Assembly: GCA_012931725.1 (NCBI GenBank)
Contig: CM022944.1
Coordinates: 61,662,600-61,726,599 of the forward strand
From: Litsea cubeba
Lineage: Eukaryota > Streptophyta > Magnoliopsida > Laurales > Lauraceae
Reading direction: 5' to 3'
DNA length: 64,000 bases
Part shown: piece by piece, positions 9,798 through 22,800 of the stretch
Layout: each line of letters begins with the position of its first letter
How positions within the stretch are numbered: position 1 is the stretch's first letter
Position numbers and translations under genes: made by a program
The notes under the pieces: model-generated
Told to the model about the DNA's origin: nothing
What the model saw: the letters and a program-made list of their open reading frames with translations, nothing else
Database searches by the model: none

Positions 9798-12360
9798 TGT
9801 TGACACCAAAAATGTCACTTTGCCTCTTCAAGATCCAAAGAGCTACATGAAGTTGCAACCTGCCATAAATAGGCAATGCTACTTCCAAAAAATCAAATCT
9901 TGTCAGAATCAAACAAAAACTGCAAGATCCTTCAAGACAGCCAAAAGAGGAGTACACAAGAAGTTTCGGGCCATTTCAAAATCATTTGGCCTAACTTCGC
10001 TTCTCCGACAGCCGAAAAGGAGCTCTCGGCGGCGAAAGCATCGGAGACACCAAATCTTCGATCATAGCCGATGGATGGTCTCAAAATACATCCAAAAGGC
10101 TCCACGTCAAGTTCCGAGTCAAACCGACAACGTTTGACCCTACATCAACCATCGAACAGCTAAATCAAGCCTCTCGGCAGCAAGAACTGCCGAGGCCATC
10201 ACTCATCAGATAGAGCACATGGACGGCTTCAAAATGCTTACAAAGGGCTGCACGTCAAATTTCAGGTCATTTCGACAACATTTGACCATAGTTTGACGCT
10301 CGGAAGCCAAATCAGGCCTCTCGGCGGCAAAGCTCTCAGGGACCATGGTTTCCAAGACAGAGCCTATGGATCATCTTAAAATGACTCCAATGGGTTCCCT
10401 GTCAAATTTCAAGTTAATCGGACATCGGTTGACCGCACATCAAAACGCGACATCTTCATCGCGACAAAAGCGAGTCTACTGGTGATAGGACCCCAAGCGG
10501 CTTCAAAACTCAAACAAAAGCCTATGGTTGGTCTTATTTATTGCTCAGGAGGCTTCACACCAAATTTCAGGTCATTCCGACATCGTTTGGCCCAGTTTCA
10601 GCTTCTGATAGAAAATCGGCAGCTCTACTCGACAAAGTCTTTCGCTTTCTCAGGAAATTAGAAACTTTGCAAACCAAAATGCAAGGATTTTTATCAGGTT
10701 TCCTACAGGGAAATCAAGCCAATAAATGGCCAAAAATGTCAAGGAAAAATACAGAAGAAAAAAGAATAAAAAAACAGCAAAAACGGACACAAAACGGGAT
10801 AAAAAGGGGGAAACCCACCCAGGGTCGCAGACCCCTGCGACCCTGGAGCCCGGGATCGCCGGGAAGGCCCCGGAAACCACGGTTTTCACCGTTTTTTCGC
10901 GATTCGAAGCGTCTGGCCTCTGGTAGTTTCCAAAACTCATACTTTTGACACACCAAATCCTCTGACATCCGTCAAAAACACAGGTCAATCATCAAAAGTA
11001 TCGAAAACAACATTGATCGCCACCCGGTCAACCAAAAAAAGTGTGCTTTCTACCCGACCGACCGAGAAAACGACAGGACAGATGGCACTGACCCGCTGTT
11101 GGCAACCAACACTTGAAGTCACATGGTCATCCGATGTCGATCTACATGAAGATCCATCGATGATCATTGCCAGAAGAATCCCAAAAGACGCGGCACGGCC
11201 CGCGACTCTTCAACTGCCCGGCGACCACTTAATGCGATTAATTGACTAGCTTTATTACAGTCATTAATCCATTTCTTTGGATGGACCAATCAGAAGCAAG
11301 CATCCGGAGTTACAAGTCAAGAGATTCATGGCATTTAACCCATGAAACTCCTCCCATCATGGCGATTAAAGGCGATTAAATGCCCTCAATCTCCTCCGGC
11401 CAATCAGAGCCAAGAAAAAGGAGTTACAAAATAAAGAATTAAATCCTGTAACTCCTCCCATTATGCGGCTTAATGAAAATAAAAGCCCATAAACCCTCCT
11501 AAATGGCTACCTAAAAGCCTATAAATAGGAGAGCTCTCCAAGAAGAAAAAGAAAAAAACGGAGAAAATCACAAACACACAGACAATAGACTGCAGAAAAT
11601 CTGGAAACTCAGACAGAAAGAGGCATCAGAAATCTAAGAGAGAAAACTCTGCGGAAATCCTACACCGACCACCGCTACAAGGTGACAAAAGTCCCTTGGG
11701 GGTACCCACCCCCCAAGGTCCTTGCCTTCTCCTTCTGCCTCCAATGGCTTAGATGTGGCTTTTCAGCCCGTCTACTCGGTTTTTTATTGGATATAGGACC
11801 TTCTTTTGGTCTTTGTCCTCTAAAAACCTGAGGTTATAGCCAAGCCAAGCGAATCAATAGCATCCTCTGTTCTCATCTGCATGGATGATGGCGAAGCCCA
11901 CATATGGCTTGTGACCGTCAATCTGAACGGGTCCCCCACAATCTCCTGAGAAGTTAGATCCTCCTTTTCTTGCTTTTCTTTGTAGTTTGTATTTTTTTTA
12001 AAGAGACAAAAATCACAACTCTTGTCTTTCATTATTGATAAGGATTGTAAATCGGCTATAAACGCCAAAATCGGCTATAAATACCAAAAAAATCGCCTTT
12101 TACGGCAAACCAAGAAAAATGTCTCTTTTCTTAAATATATGTGCAATGGAAACCTTGAAAGAAGTTGATTTCTTTTTTTACTTGCGAAGGTTGATCTCCG
12201 GATCACCACTTGCAATTCCGAGGTAAAATAGAAAATCTGGCACACTCACACAACAAAAATGTTGATGCGCGCCTCTGCCCCCCGGTTACGAAAGGGTCGG
12301 ACCCAATGGACTCCCACGTCCGCCGACCTCGGTAGAACCGAGCAGAAGCGCGGTCCATCA
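9798..12360 (+). repeat. 3' LTR of copy 1
   Basis: A 2563-bp LTR beginning TGTTGACACC and ending CCATCA. U3 consists of diverged modules of roughly 150 bp that contain GTCAAATTTCAGGTCATT and TTTGACC. These are followed by a GC-rich inverted repeat at about 10818-10846 (CCAGGGTCGCAG pairing with CTGCGACCCTGG). The TATA box is at 11520-11528. A GC-rich palindrome lies at 11694-11718 and a short GGCTATAAACGCC array at 12053-12090. Boundaries are fixed by comparison with copy 3, whose ends have target duplications. Confidence 0.92.
11520..11528 (+). promoter_or_regulatory. LTR TATA box (copy 1)
   Basis: TATAAATAG within a conserved CCTATAAATAGGAG context in all five LTRs of the window. Transcription would start about 30 bp downstream. 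Confidence 0.75.
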
Positions 12361-13610
12361 CCTTCCGATCTCCATCACCCCACATCCTGTGCACGACCAC
12401 CATCACCCATCCAGCGCAGATCACCATCTCCGCCCCAGCCACAGCACCATCCCTCGCCGTCTCTCTCTCTCTCGCAGCCGGACTTCGGAACCAGATCGTT
12501 GTCGCCCACTTCTTCTTCCTCGTCTGCAACCCACTCCACGCACAGAGCTCTCTCCGCCAGCGTCTTCCTCGTGTCGATCGCACCTTCCCCCTCGCCATCG
12601 GACTCCGAACCAGGTAGGAGCCTCCCCACCTCTCTTTGCACTGAATCTGCCACACCAGCAACTCCCCCGTCTCCTTTCCTTTCTTGTCTTTCTCTTCTTC
12701 TCCATCTTCTCCCCCATCTTCACTACACTCCACTCACACCACCCTCTCTGTTTTTTTTTCTTCTTTCTTTTTTTTCTTTTTCTTTCTTTCTCTTCTTCTT
12801 CTCACTTCCTCTCTCCATCTCTCCACTCTCACAGCCCCCGCCTTCACACAGTGCACTTCTTCACTCAGCTCCACCTGCACACACTATCTCTCTCTTCCTC
12901 TCTTTCTCTTTTCTTTTCTCCTTCCTCCCTCATCCCTGCATCACTCACCAACACACCTGCACAGCCCCTGCTCCCCTTCCTTCCCTTCTCTCTTCTCTTC
13001 TTTCTCCTCTCTCCTTTCCCTTTTTACCTACACTGTGCACCACACTCCACTGCACACCACCTGCATATCCCCTCTTTCCTCTCTTTTCCTTTTATTTCTT
13101 TCTCTTCTTCTTCCTCCTCTTCTCCTTCCTCCACTGCATACCTCCCTGCACACTACCTGAACCCATCTCCTTTTCTTCCTTTCCTTTCCTTTTCTTTTTC
13201 TTTCTTTCTCTACTTCTTCCTCCTTCTTCTCCTCCCTGCTGCACACTTTATCTCCCTGCACCCACTTCACTGCACAACCCGCCTGCAACACCCTGCACTC
13301 CATCGCCTTATCCCTCCTCTCTCCCTGCATTCACCGCGCCTCACACTAGGCCTCCGCACCACCCTTACCCCCCACACACTCCGCACCAGGTACACCCTGC
13401 ACTTCTCTTCTTCCTCTTCTCTCTTTTTCCTTTTTCTTCTCACCTCCTCACACCCTCTCCTCACCTGCACTTGCACTGCACCCACTGAGCTACACTCGAC
13501 TTCTCATCATTCCAAGAATCTGCCCGAAGCCATGCAGCCCATGCAGTCACAGGAACCCATTCAATCCAACACCCCTGCTGCCCAGTCTCGACCGAATCTC
13601 TTTTAAACAG
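12361..13610. other. pyrimidine-rich, purine-poor stretch; no gene
   Basis: About 1.25 kb of C/T-rich sequence on the plus strand (CTCTTTCTC, CCTGCACAC and similar). Long ORFs open in several frames on both strands, which is expected when stop codons are suppressed by composition. Their translations are Ser/Pro/Leu/Phe low-complexity sequence with no domain. It may be the leader of an unrelated element, but nothing proves this. Confidence 0.5.
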
Positions 13611-15468
13611 AGCCCAATTACAACTGCAGCCAGCCTAAGCCCACAGTTGCACTCATTACCCACATATCGAAACCCAATCCAGCCCATGCATGCCCAATTT
13701 ATTTTCTTGCATTAAATTTAATACTACATTTATTTATTGTTTCTTTTTATGGTATTTTATACATCCTAATATGCCCATGCATTTAATATGCTCATTCATT
13801 TAAATTAGCAATTTTCCCATCTCATAGCTTCTTTTAATTTAATTTGTTCTCAATCCATTAAAACATGCCCATGCATCTAACATGCCCATGCATTATATAA
13901 CTTAGTTCTTTTTTTTTGTTTCTTTTTATTGTCTTTAGATCATATTAGAATTGCATAATTCATAAAAACCAAAAGGACAAAAACAGAAAAGAACCAAAAA
14001 AATAGAATTCCAAGTATCAGATTAATTAAAAAAATTAGGTTAGGTTTAATAATTAATTTCCTTCTCCTCCTCTCCTGTCATTAGGATTAGGGAATCTAAT
14101 TAAAAAGTTCTAAATCGGTTAGGTCAATTAATAAATAAAATTAGTAATTTAGTTCCTTCTCCTTCTCGCCTTTCATTTAGGATTAGAAGAATTAGTTTAG
14201 GATATTTTAGGCTTTATAAATAAAACCAAAAATAAAATAAAAACAATAAAACCCAAAATACCAAAAACAAAGTAAAAGATATTAAAATACAAAAATATTA
14301 ATAAATTGGAATTAAAAATTAAATAATGGTTCTGGCTGACCAGGTCAGACCCCGGACCCAGGTCTAGGTCTTTCCGTAGCCAGGTTAGACTAACTTTAGT
14401 TTCTTTCATTTTAATAAGTTAGGTCCCATCACTCCTCCTGTTCAGTTAGGGAATTGGGAAAGCTGATGTGGACGGTCTAAGACCTTAGGTTAGGTTAATC
14501 CGATGATCAGTAATAAAGCATTAATTACGTAAATCCAAGTAAATCCCCTAGTTAGGCCCTTCTAGCCCCATATCAAAAATCCATAAAAACTATAAAACCA
14601 ACAAAATAAACCCAAAAAGATCTTCCTTTATTTTTTCCTCCACCTCAGGTGCCAGATATTTAATTGAACTTAATGATAAAAGGAAATGAAGAACTGACTT
14701 CTAAAATTGAATAACTGAGAATGACAAGATGAGATGAGTGATTTCACACACAGTTTTTACTTCGGCCCATCGGCCACCCTTAAACAATCACGGCCGATCG
14801 GCCACCCTAAAACAAATACTGGCCCATTGGCCACCTCCAATCAATTACGGCCCATCGGCCTTTCATTTTTTTATCACTCGTGTATCGCACACGAAAAACA
14901 CAGAAATCACAAGTTAAAGTCTCATTTGCATCATCATTTTGGATTGAAAAGTCAGCCTTTAAACCTTATTTTGCCAAGGGATCTGAAGGGGGTACCCGGG
15001 AACGGGGCCAATCCTCTTCTTAAATATTTGGCACCTCCCCCCATTTATTTTCTTTATTTTACTTACTTTATTTTACTTGGATTTATTATAATTATGCTGT
15101 GTGAGGATTAACCTTTATTTGGACTTTAACTCATGACCCTAATTTGACCCTATATTAAAAAGACCCAAAGAGACCCAAATTAATATGACAGGACAACCGT
15201 CGTGTATTGCCGGCAGCACATTAGACGAGAGGAAGAACCCACCCACTTATTTTCTCCCCACATTTCTTCGGCTTTAGTTGAAGAACGGTGTTACGGCCGT
15301 TACCGTAGCTGGCGATCGTGATCCATTGATTTTGAAGATAGTCGGATCCTCATTTTCGATGTAAAAATTTAAATAGCAGGTATAGATGAATAGAGATTTC
15401 CCCACGCAAAACGCAAAATTCCCCTTTCTTTCCTATTGGGGAGGGGTCGAAATTCACATCCGACACCT
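13611..15468 (+). other. A/T-rich segment, possible part of an unrelated LTR
   Basis: There is no coding sequence. A minisatellite of four ~30-bp units (ACGGCCCATCGGCCACC) lies at about 14758-14862. The right end reads ATCCGACACCTGG and then abuts the truncated copy 2 LTR. A CGACA end followed by two bases and TGG would be typical of an LTR end and primer-binding site, so this may be a 5' LTR cut off at its PBS. No partner LTR is in the window. Confidence 0.3.
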
Positions 15469-18025
15469 GGTCCTACCGAGGTCGGCGGATGTGGAAGTCC
15501 GTTGGGTCCAACCCTTTCGTAACCAAGGGGCAAGGGCGTGCATCAACATTTCTTTTGTGTGGGTGTGCCAGATTTTCTATTTTACTTGGAATTGCAAGTG
15601 GTGATCCGGAGATCAATATTCGCAAGTAAAAAGGAAATCAACTTCTTTCAAGTTTTCCATTGCACATATATTTAAGAAAAGAGACATTTTCTTGATTTGC
15701 CGTGAAAGGCGATTTTTTTGGCATTTATAGCCGATTTTTGGCGTTTATAGCCGATTTTAGCATTTATAGCCGATTTACAATCCTTATCAATAATGAAAGA
15801 CAAGAGTTGTGATTTTTGTCTCTTTAAAAAAAATACAAACTACAATGAAAAGAAAGAAAAGGAGGATCTAACTTCTCAGGAGATTGTGGGCGACCCGTTC
15901 AAATTGACGGTCGCAAGCCATATGTGGACTTCGCCATCATCCATGCAGATGAGAACAGAGGATGCTATTGATTCGCTTGGCTTGGCTATAACCTCAGGTT
16001 TTTAGAGGACAAAGACCAAGAGGAGGTCCTATGTCCAATAAAAAGCCGAGTTGACGGGCTGAAAAGCCATGTCTAAGCCATTTGGAGGAAGAAGGAGAAG
16101 GCAAGGACCTTGGGGGGCGGGTACCCCCCAAGGGACTTTTGTCACCTTGTAGCGGTGGTCGGTGTAGAGCTTCCGCAGAGTTTTCTCTCTTTCCTTCTCT
16201 GAATTTCTGTGCTTTGTCTGTGTCTCTGTGTTTTTTCCGAACTGGAATTCTTTGGAATGCTCTCCTATTTATAGGCTTTTAGGTAGCCATTTAGGAGGAT
16301 TTATGAGCCTTAATTGTCATAAAGCTACATAAAGGGAGGAGTTACAAGATTGAATTCTTTATTTTGTAACTCCTTTTTCTTGGCTTCTGATTGGCCGGAG
16401 GAGATTAAGGGCATTTAATCGCCTTTAATCGGCCATGATGGGATGAGTTTCATGGGTTAAATGCCATGAATCTCCTGACTTGTAACTCCCGGATGCTTGC
16501 TTCTGATTGGTCCCTCCAAAGAAATGGATTAATGACTGTAATAAAGCTAGTCAATTAATCGCATTAAGTGGTCACCGAGTAGTTGAAGAGTCGTGGGCCG
16601 TGCCGCGTCTTTTGGGATTCTTCTGGCGATGATCATCGATGGATCTTCATGTAGATCGACATCGGATGACCATGTAACTCAGGTGTTGGTTGCCAACAGC
16701 GGGTCGGTGCCGTCTGTCCTGTCGATTTCTCGATCGGTCGGGTAGAAAGCACACTTTTTTTTGGTTGACCGGTTGGCGGTCAATGTTGATTTCGATACTC
16801 TTGATGATTAACCCGTGTTTTTGACGGATGTCAGAGGATTTGGTGTCTCAAAAGTATGAATTTTAGAAAATACCAGAGGCTGGACGCTTCGAATCGCGAA
16901 AAAACGGCAAAAAATGGGGTTTCCGGGGCCCACCGGGCGATCCCGGGCCCCAGAGTCGCAGGGGCTGGCGACCCTGGGCCAGGGTCGCAGGGGCCGGCGA
17001 CCCTGGGGGGTTTTTCCCCCTTTTGTCCTGTTTTGTGTCCGTTTTTACTGTTTTTCGACTCTTTTTTTCTGTATTTTTCCTTGACATTTTTTATCATTTA
17101 TTGGCCTGATTTCCCTGTAGAAAATCTGATGAGAATCCTTGCATTTTATTTTGCAAAGTTTCCAATTTTCCGAGAAAGCTGAAGACTTTGTTGCGCAGAG
17201 CTGCCAATTTTCCGTTAGAAGCTGAACTGGGTCAAACGATGTCGGAATGACCTGAAATTTGAGGTGAAGCCTCTTGAGCAATAAATAAGACCAACCATAG
17301 GCTTTTGTTTGAGTTTTGAAGCCGTTTGGGGTCCTATCACCAGTAGACTTGCTTTTGTCGCGATGAAGATGTCGCGGCTTGATGTGCGGTCAACCGATGT
17401 CCGATTGACTTGAAGTTTGACAGGGAACCTATTGGATTCATTTTAAGATGATCCATAGGCTTTGTCTTGGAAACCATGGTCCCGGGGAGCTTCGCCATCG
17501 AGAGGCCTGATTTGGCTTCTGAGCGTCAAAGTACGGTCAAATGTTGTCGAAATGACCTGAAATTTGACGTGTAGCCCTTTGTAAGCATTTTGAAGCCGTC
17601 CATGTGCTCTATCTGATGAGTGGTGGCTTTGGAGGTTCTCTCCGTCGAGAGGCTTGATTTAGCTATTCGAGGGTTGATGTTGGGTCAAACGTTGTTGGTT
17701 TGACTGGGAACTTGACGTGGAGCCTTTTAGACGTATTTTGAGACCATCCATCGGCTCTGATCGAAGATTTAATGTCTCCAATGCTTTCGACGCCGGGAGC
17801 TCCTTTTCAGCTTTCGGAGAAGCGAAGTTAGGCCAAATGGTTTTGAAATGGCCTGAACCTTCTTGTGTACTCCTCTTTTGGCTGTCTTGAAGGATCTTGC
17901 AGTTTTTGTTTGATTCTGACAAGATTTGATTTTTTTGGAAGTAGCATTGTCTATTTATGGCAGGTTGCGACTTCATGTAGCTCTTTGGATCGTGAAGAGG
18001 CAAAGTGACATTTTTAGTGTCAACA
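15469..18025 (-). repeat. 3' LTR of copy 2 (end truncated)
   Basis: The reverse-oriented LTR starts TGTTGACAC at 18025 on the minus strand and runs to the TACCGAGG segment at 15469. It lacks only the terminal ~22 bp that should end CCATCA. It shares the modular U3, the GC-rich inverted repeat (about 16956-17010), the TATA box, the GC palindrome (16108-16133) and the GGCTATAAA array (about 15720-15775). No target duplication can be found. Confidence 0.88.
16265..16273 (-). promoter_or_regulatory. LTR TATA box (copy 2)
   Basis: TATAAATAG on the minus strand, in the same conserved context as the other LTRs. Confidence 0.7.
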
Positions 18026-18040
18026 AATGCCCCCTCGAGG
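18026..18040 (-). other. polypurine tract (copy 2)
   Basis: CGAGGGGGCATTT on the minus strand immediately before the LTR start, matching copies 1 and 3. Confidence 0.65.
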
Positions 18041-19073
18041 TACAGCGACGAGTTCTTAACTTTTGTAGTCGATGTGCCTCGAAGAAATTTTTGAAGGAGA
18101 GCGTGTGACTGGACCAAGAGTCTTTGAGCAGTCTTTTTTTTTTTGTATTTGTAGCCTTTTGAGCTTCCAGGGAAATTTTATGGTAGTGAAAGGGATCACG
18201 TACCATTTCGAGGCAAAGTTTTGAAGATGACATCAGGGATGTGGATTTTGGTTTTGACCTTGTGACCTAACAAGCTGTATGTGGCAGGTTAGGGGGCGGG
18301 TTTGGTTTTGACCGTGCGACCCAACAAGCTGTATGTGGAATGTTGGGGGATCAATTTTGGTTTTGATCTTGTGACCTAACAGGCTGTATGTGGCAAGTTA
18401 GGGGATCAGGTTTTGGTTTTTGGTTTTGGTCTTGTGACCTAATAAGCTATATGTGGCAAGTTAGGGGACCAGGATTTGGTTTGGATTTTTGTGGAATGTC
18501 AATTTCAAGATTTTGGCTCAATCTGGTAGATGAGGCTGGATGGTTTGATTTTTGGAAGCTCATGGGGCTTGGAATTCTTTTTGTATGGTCCAATCAACTC
18601 AAAAGAGGCATAGAACCATTTTTGTATACTCTTGGTAAGAGGGATTTCTCTTTGACTAAAAGCCCAGATTTTTTTTTAAGTGCCTAGGTGGTCAAACCTG
18701 GCTCATATGGGCTAACCCATGGGACCTTAAGCTTTTGAAATGGCTTAGATCTCATATGGTGTCATTTTTGTAAAGAATATCCAAAAATATCTCCTTTGGT
18801 TAGAGAATGTCTAAGAATATCTTTACTTTGAGAGAATCTCTCATGTTCCCTTTATTTTGGGATAGGATATCTCAAGATATCTTTCTTTTGGGAAAGAATC
18901 TTCTATTGATCCTATCTTTTGGGAGAAAATCTCTCATTGATTTCTTTTTGGGAGAAAATCCCTCAAGATATCTTTCTTTTGGGAAAGAATCTTTATAATC
19001 TCTTTCTTTTGGTAAGGTTACTAATTAGTAACACTTACCTCTTTCTTCTTTCCTTCTTTGGTTTGCTCTCTTC
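18041..19073 (+). promoter_or_regulatory. upstream region of the copy 2 antisense gene
   Basis: About 1 kb without a gene. It contains four ~58-bp TGTGGCAAGTTAGGGG units (18243-18480) and diverged GATATCTTTCTTTTGGG repeats (about 18780-19015). As in the other copies, it lies between the LTR edge and the antisense TATA box, so it is the likely regulatory region of that gene. Confidence 0.5.
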
Positions 19074-19081
19074 TATAAAAG
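19074..19081 (+). promoter_or_regulatory. TATA box of the antisense gene (copy 2)
   Basis: TATAAAAG 129 bp upstream of the ATG at 19203. The TTCTATAAAAGCAAGGAG context is shared with copies 1 and 3. Confidence 0.7.
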
Positions 19082-19378
19082 CAAGGAGGAGGTTGGATCT
19101 CCTGCTCTTATTGCTTTCTTTTGCAACAATCCCAATAGGACTTCAAGACCAAGAGTTCATCTTCTTCAAGATCTTCAAGACTTTTCTTCTTCTTCTCCAT
19201 CAATGGCTTCAAGTAAGTTCCCTCTTTCAAGAAAACCCCATTGTAGGAAAAAAAGTTATTTCTTTCTTTTTTGTTTCTTTCTTTTCTTTCTTTTTTTTTC
19301 CACGTGTTTGGTTCTCTTTTTTTTTTCACACGTTTTTTTTTTCTTTCCTTTCCTTTTCTTTTTTTTATCATGTCAGAT

Positions 19379-19396
19379 CCGTACGGCCACGTGGCC
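19379..19396. repeat. reduced palindrome cluster in intron 1 (copy 2)
   Basis: One CCGTACGG (19379-19386) overlaps GGCCACGTGGCC. The other two 14-bp units present in copies 1 and 3 are absent. Confidence 0.6.
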
Positions 19397-19824
19397 TGTG
19401 GGCCAGTCCCTTTTTTCCTTTTTTTTTTGTTTTCTTTCTCTCTCCTTTTTTTTTTGAAAGTTTTCTATTTTTCTTTTTTTTTTTACTCATCATGATAATG
19501 CATTTTTTTTTACCAAGATGTTCATGCATGTATATTTTTGTAAATTGAATTGTAGCATGATGTGATAGCATACCTGAAAGTTTTCGCAAATTTGGGATTT
19601 TGGAGCTCGCAGCGATGTTGAGCCTTTCCTGATTTTTCGGAGACTTTGAGGTTTCGAAAGTTTGGAGTTTCGGAGCTCGCAGCAATGTTGAGCCCATCTT
19701 CAAGCTTTCTATTTCTTTCGGGATAGTTCCTTTTCTTCGGAATTGCCCCGGAGTCATGTCAAAATTTTGCCAGATTTTTTTTTTAGCGAAATTCTGTCAT
19801 TTTGATGTTTGATCTTTTTCTTTT

Positions 19825-19889
19825 CCAACATTTGCAGGTGGTTCCTCTAGAACGAACCAACATTTGCAGGTGGTTCCTCTAGAACGAAC
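19825..19889 (+). repeat. 32-bp tandem duplication across the intron 1 acceptor (copy 2)
   Basis: CCAACATTTGCAGGTGGTTC starts at 19825 and again at 19857, so the acceptor AG occurs at 19836-19837 and at 19868-19869. Use of the second site keeps the same exon start as copies 1 and 3. Confidence 0.85.
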
Positions 19890-22800
19890 AAGGGTAAAGG
19901 GCCTGCTACAAGCGTACCTCGTCGATCTGCTAGATCTTCTAATCCAGCTGTTCAACAGGCCTTTGAGAAGGTACAGTATGTTGAGAGAAATCTGGAAGAA
20001 TGCGACTCCCTCAACAGAGATGAGATGAGGCAGCGACTAATCACTCTCAAGGGAGAGGAATTCTATAAGATCATGGTAAGCAGTCGTCCATGGGTGATGG
20101 AAGATCAGAGGGTTTTGCCCAAGCCTACCTTCTTCTTTGGTGATGCAGTCCCTGATGACATGACATACCAGAGGAGATGTTTTCAGTTCTCTTTCACAGC
20201 AGATGGTGAGAAGAAGACTGTTGCTACCTGGTCGACATTTGATCGCACCGTCTCGATCATGAGCCTTGCCCCCCACATGCTCTAAGAGGGAAGATCCTTC
20301 AAGCTGGGTGAGAAGGACAAATGTTATCAAGACCGGGGTTTTTGTTGGCGGTTCTCCTGGATATACGGAGAGGTCGCCTGTTGACATGGACCTCTTGATG
20401 CCATCCAGCGGCAACAAGGGCTCTGATTATCCGTCGATCGATTTGAGACCGGTGGGCCATAGTCTTTTCAGCGGTGACGGCAGCAATTGGATAAAGCCTT
20501 TTCGACTTCGTGGCCGTTTCAATGCTGACTCCGAGTGGAAGTCGTGGACTGATCGCATCCTGCTGATTGGTGGCACTGTTTTGAAGGAAGCCGAGATCTT
20601 TTCCGACGAGGCCTTCATGGCTATGCTGGAGTCATTCCTCCCACAAACCAATACCTTCGTTGTGACGAATGGTGAGATTGGTTTCTCTTTGAAGGAGCTG
20701 AGCACCATTACTGGATTGTCCATCCTTGGCAAACTCTATGAGGAGTTTATGCCAATTGACAGCGTCCTTGAGGGGCAATCTAAGGAGTTCAGGCTTCTGT
20801 ACTTTCAGCTCGTTACCTTCTATGATTTTTTGAAGGAGAAGGAGGGTTTGAAAGTTAGATCCAGCAGTTGGAAGAGTTCTAGCACTTCGTTCCCCAACTT
20901 TATTGATAGCAGGGAGTCTTCTGATAGTGTGACCTAGGAAGCCAGGGCTTAGGATCCAAGTTCGAAGAAGATCTTGGCTATGCAAGAAGAGTTGAGAGAT
21001 TTCTGTGTGAGTACAAACACCATATGTCCAGACATTGCACTGCGGAGAGATCTCGCAGTTTACCTCACGTATTGGCTTGGTGAGGCTATTTTTGCTGGAG
21101 GAGATGGAACGTACATCAGGCCGCATTGTATTTTTCTAGCTTGTCAGATGGCGTTTGGAGAGCAGCTTGCTTTGGTGCCAACTCTTTACTCCTACCTGTG
21201 TACCGAACTGCAGGCTGCTACTTTTTTGGTTCGGCTTAGGCTTCCCATGAATAGGGTATTTTCAGCCCACACTTCTTATTCGTGGTAAGTGTACCACTGT
21301 CCTGGCTTCCACCGGCTGGGTGCTGCACAGGATGATGATCTTCTGATGATTCGGCTGGCTAAGGGCAAAGCCGTGTCCGAATTACTTTTGTTTGCCCACA
21401 TGAGGATCCGACGGTTCAAGGACGTCGAGATGGGCAGTCTTCAGTGAAGCTTTCTCCGGAGTTGCGGAAGAAGGCCTTTGATTTTGGTGCCTCCCGAGAC
21501 TGTACCAGGGCGGGGTCTGGAAGGCATTACTCCTTGACGAATGCACAGAGAGAGTGGCTTTTCAGCATACGTGTTGGCACGATGGTGTACCGCAGACATC
21601 TTTTCGTCGACATCCAGCCATATGTACCCTCTCGGTTTGCTTTGCAGCTGGGCTTTTCTCAAGGCATTGTTGGAGCGCCTTCAAGCATGGTGAAGTACTT
21701 TGGAGGTTTATAGGACGGGAGAAATGCATGGGCTTTCTATAGTGCTGAAGGCACTATAGCCATGATCTCTTATCCTGTGTTGTTGACTTCCCGGACTGCC
21801 GGCTTTGCGAAGTGGTTCGCAGAGAGCTTTTCGGCATATCGGGGCCTTTCCAAGAAGGAGCTTGATGTGAAGCTGGCATCTGGAAAGGGCCTTGGAAAGT
21901 CGGATGGCGTCCGGCGAGAGGAAGTTTAGGCCTTCCTTTATGGAGAGAAGCACAAGATAGGCTTTCTCGGTGACCAGGGCATCATTGGTTCTGAAGCTGT
22001 TCGAGAAATACCTGATGAGGCTTTAGAGCAGCTAGAATAGGAGGAAGCCGAACTTCGTGCTTGGATGTAAGCGGCACAGAGGCAAGCTTCCGTGGAGTCT
22101 ACTGGCAAGAGTAGACCATCCAGTGAGGAGTCAAGTGGAAGACCTGACTCTGACAGTGGGGCAGGTTCCTCTAAGAAGCGTGCCCGTAGGAGTAAGAGGA
22201 GGAGGAGTCATCATCGCAGCAAGGGGCAGTATGAGGACTCTCCTGACTTGGAAGTCCCTCTTACTATTAATGAGGATGTGCCAGTGGATGCTGACAAGCC
22301 TCTAGAGAAGAGAAGCCGAGAAGAAGAGACCGTCAGTGAAGGTATGATTCTTCCTTTTTCTTTTTCCATTTCTTTTCATGGGATTTTTCCATGTTCTGAT
22401 TTGCTTCTTGTTTCTGCTTTTCTTTTCTTTTTTTTAGCAGAGGAAGACTTGGTGATGCCTGAGGTTCCAACCGATGGGGTGGTGACGGATCCTGTCGGGG
22501 CACCTGAAGAAGAACCGAGGGACTCTGGAGTGAATTCAGAATCTCCAATTGGTATGACTTCTTTTGCTTTTTTTTTTTTGTCTATGTGACTTGGTTTGCT
22601 AACATTTTTCTTGCCAGCTGACTTGCCACAGGATTCCGATGACTTTGAACCATCGATGGATGCAAATATTGATGATGCTTCCGATGAGTTCATGGAGGAA
22701 GAGAGTCTTCCGCCAGTCGTCGAAGAAGGTATTTTGTAGTAATAACCCTGATAATGATTTTCAAACAGGATTATATTCATACATTTTTGTGTTTCTTTGG

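Larger units (their letters stand above)
1..12360 (+). mobile_element. Tat-lineage Ty3/gypsy LTR retrotransposon, copy 1 (3' part)
   Basis: This is the 3' portion of an LTR retrotransposon whose 5' part lies before the window. In order it holds the end of pol (RNase H, archaeal-type RNase H, integrase), two repeat arrays, a spliced gene on the opposite strand, a polypurine tract and the 3' LTR. The same order is found in copies 2 and 3. Two RNase H domains before the integrase are the known mark of the Tat lineage. The element ends with CCATCA at 12360. The next five bases are CCTTC, which should match the missing 5' target duplication. Pol and the antisense gene both carry stops and frameshifts, so the copy is dead. 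Confidence 0.93.

Noticed and set aside
12361..12365. CCTTC after copy 1 as a confirmed target duplication
   Set aside because: The 5' end of copy 1 is outside the window, so the partner cannot be checked.
12259..13606. Overlapping plus-strand ORFs of about 400 codons, and minus-strand ORFs in the same place
   Set aside because: The sequence is strongly pyrimidine-rich, so stop codons are rare in several frames. The translations are Ser/Pro/Leu/Phe low-complexity sequence with no domain, and the first ORF starts inside an LTR.
21286..21300. GTAAGTGTACC in copy 2 exon 2 as an extra splice donor
   Set aside because: Copies 1 and 3 have TAC codons here and read through without an intron. It is a TAC-to-TAA stop in copy 2.
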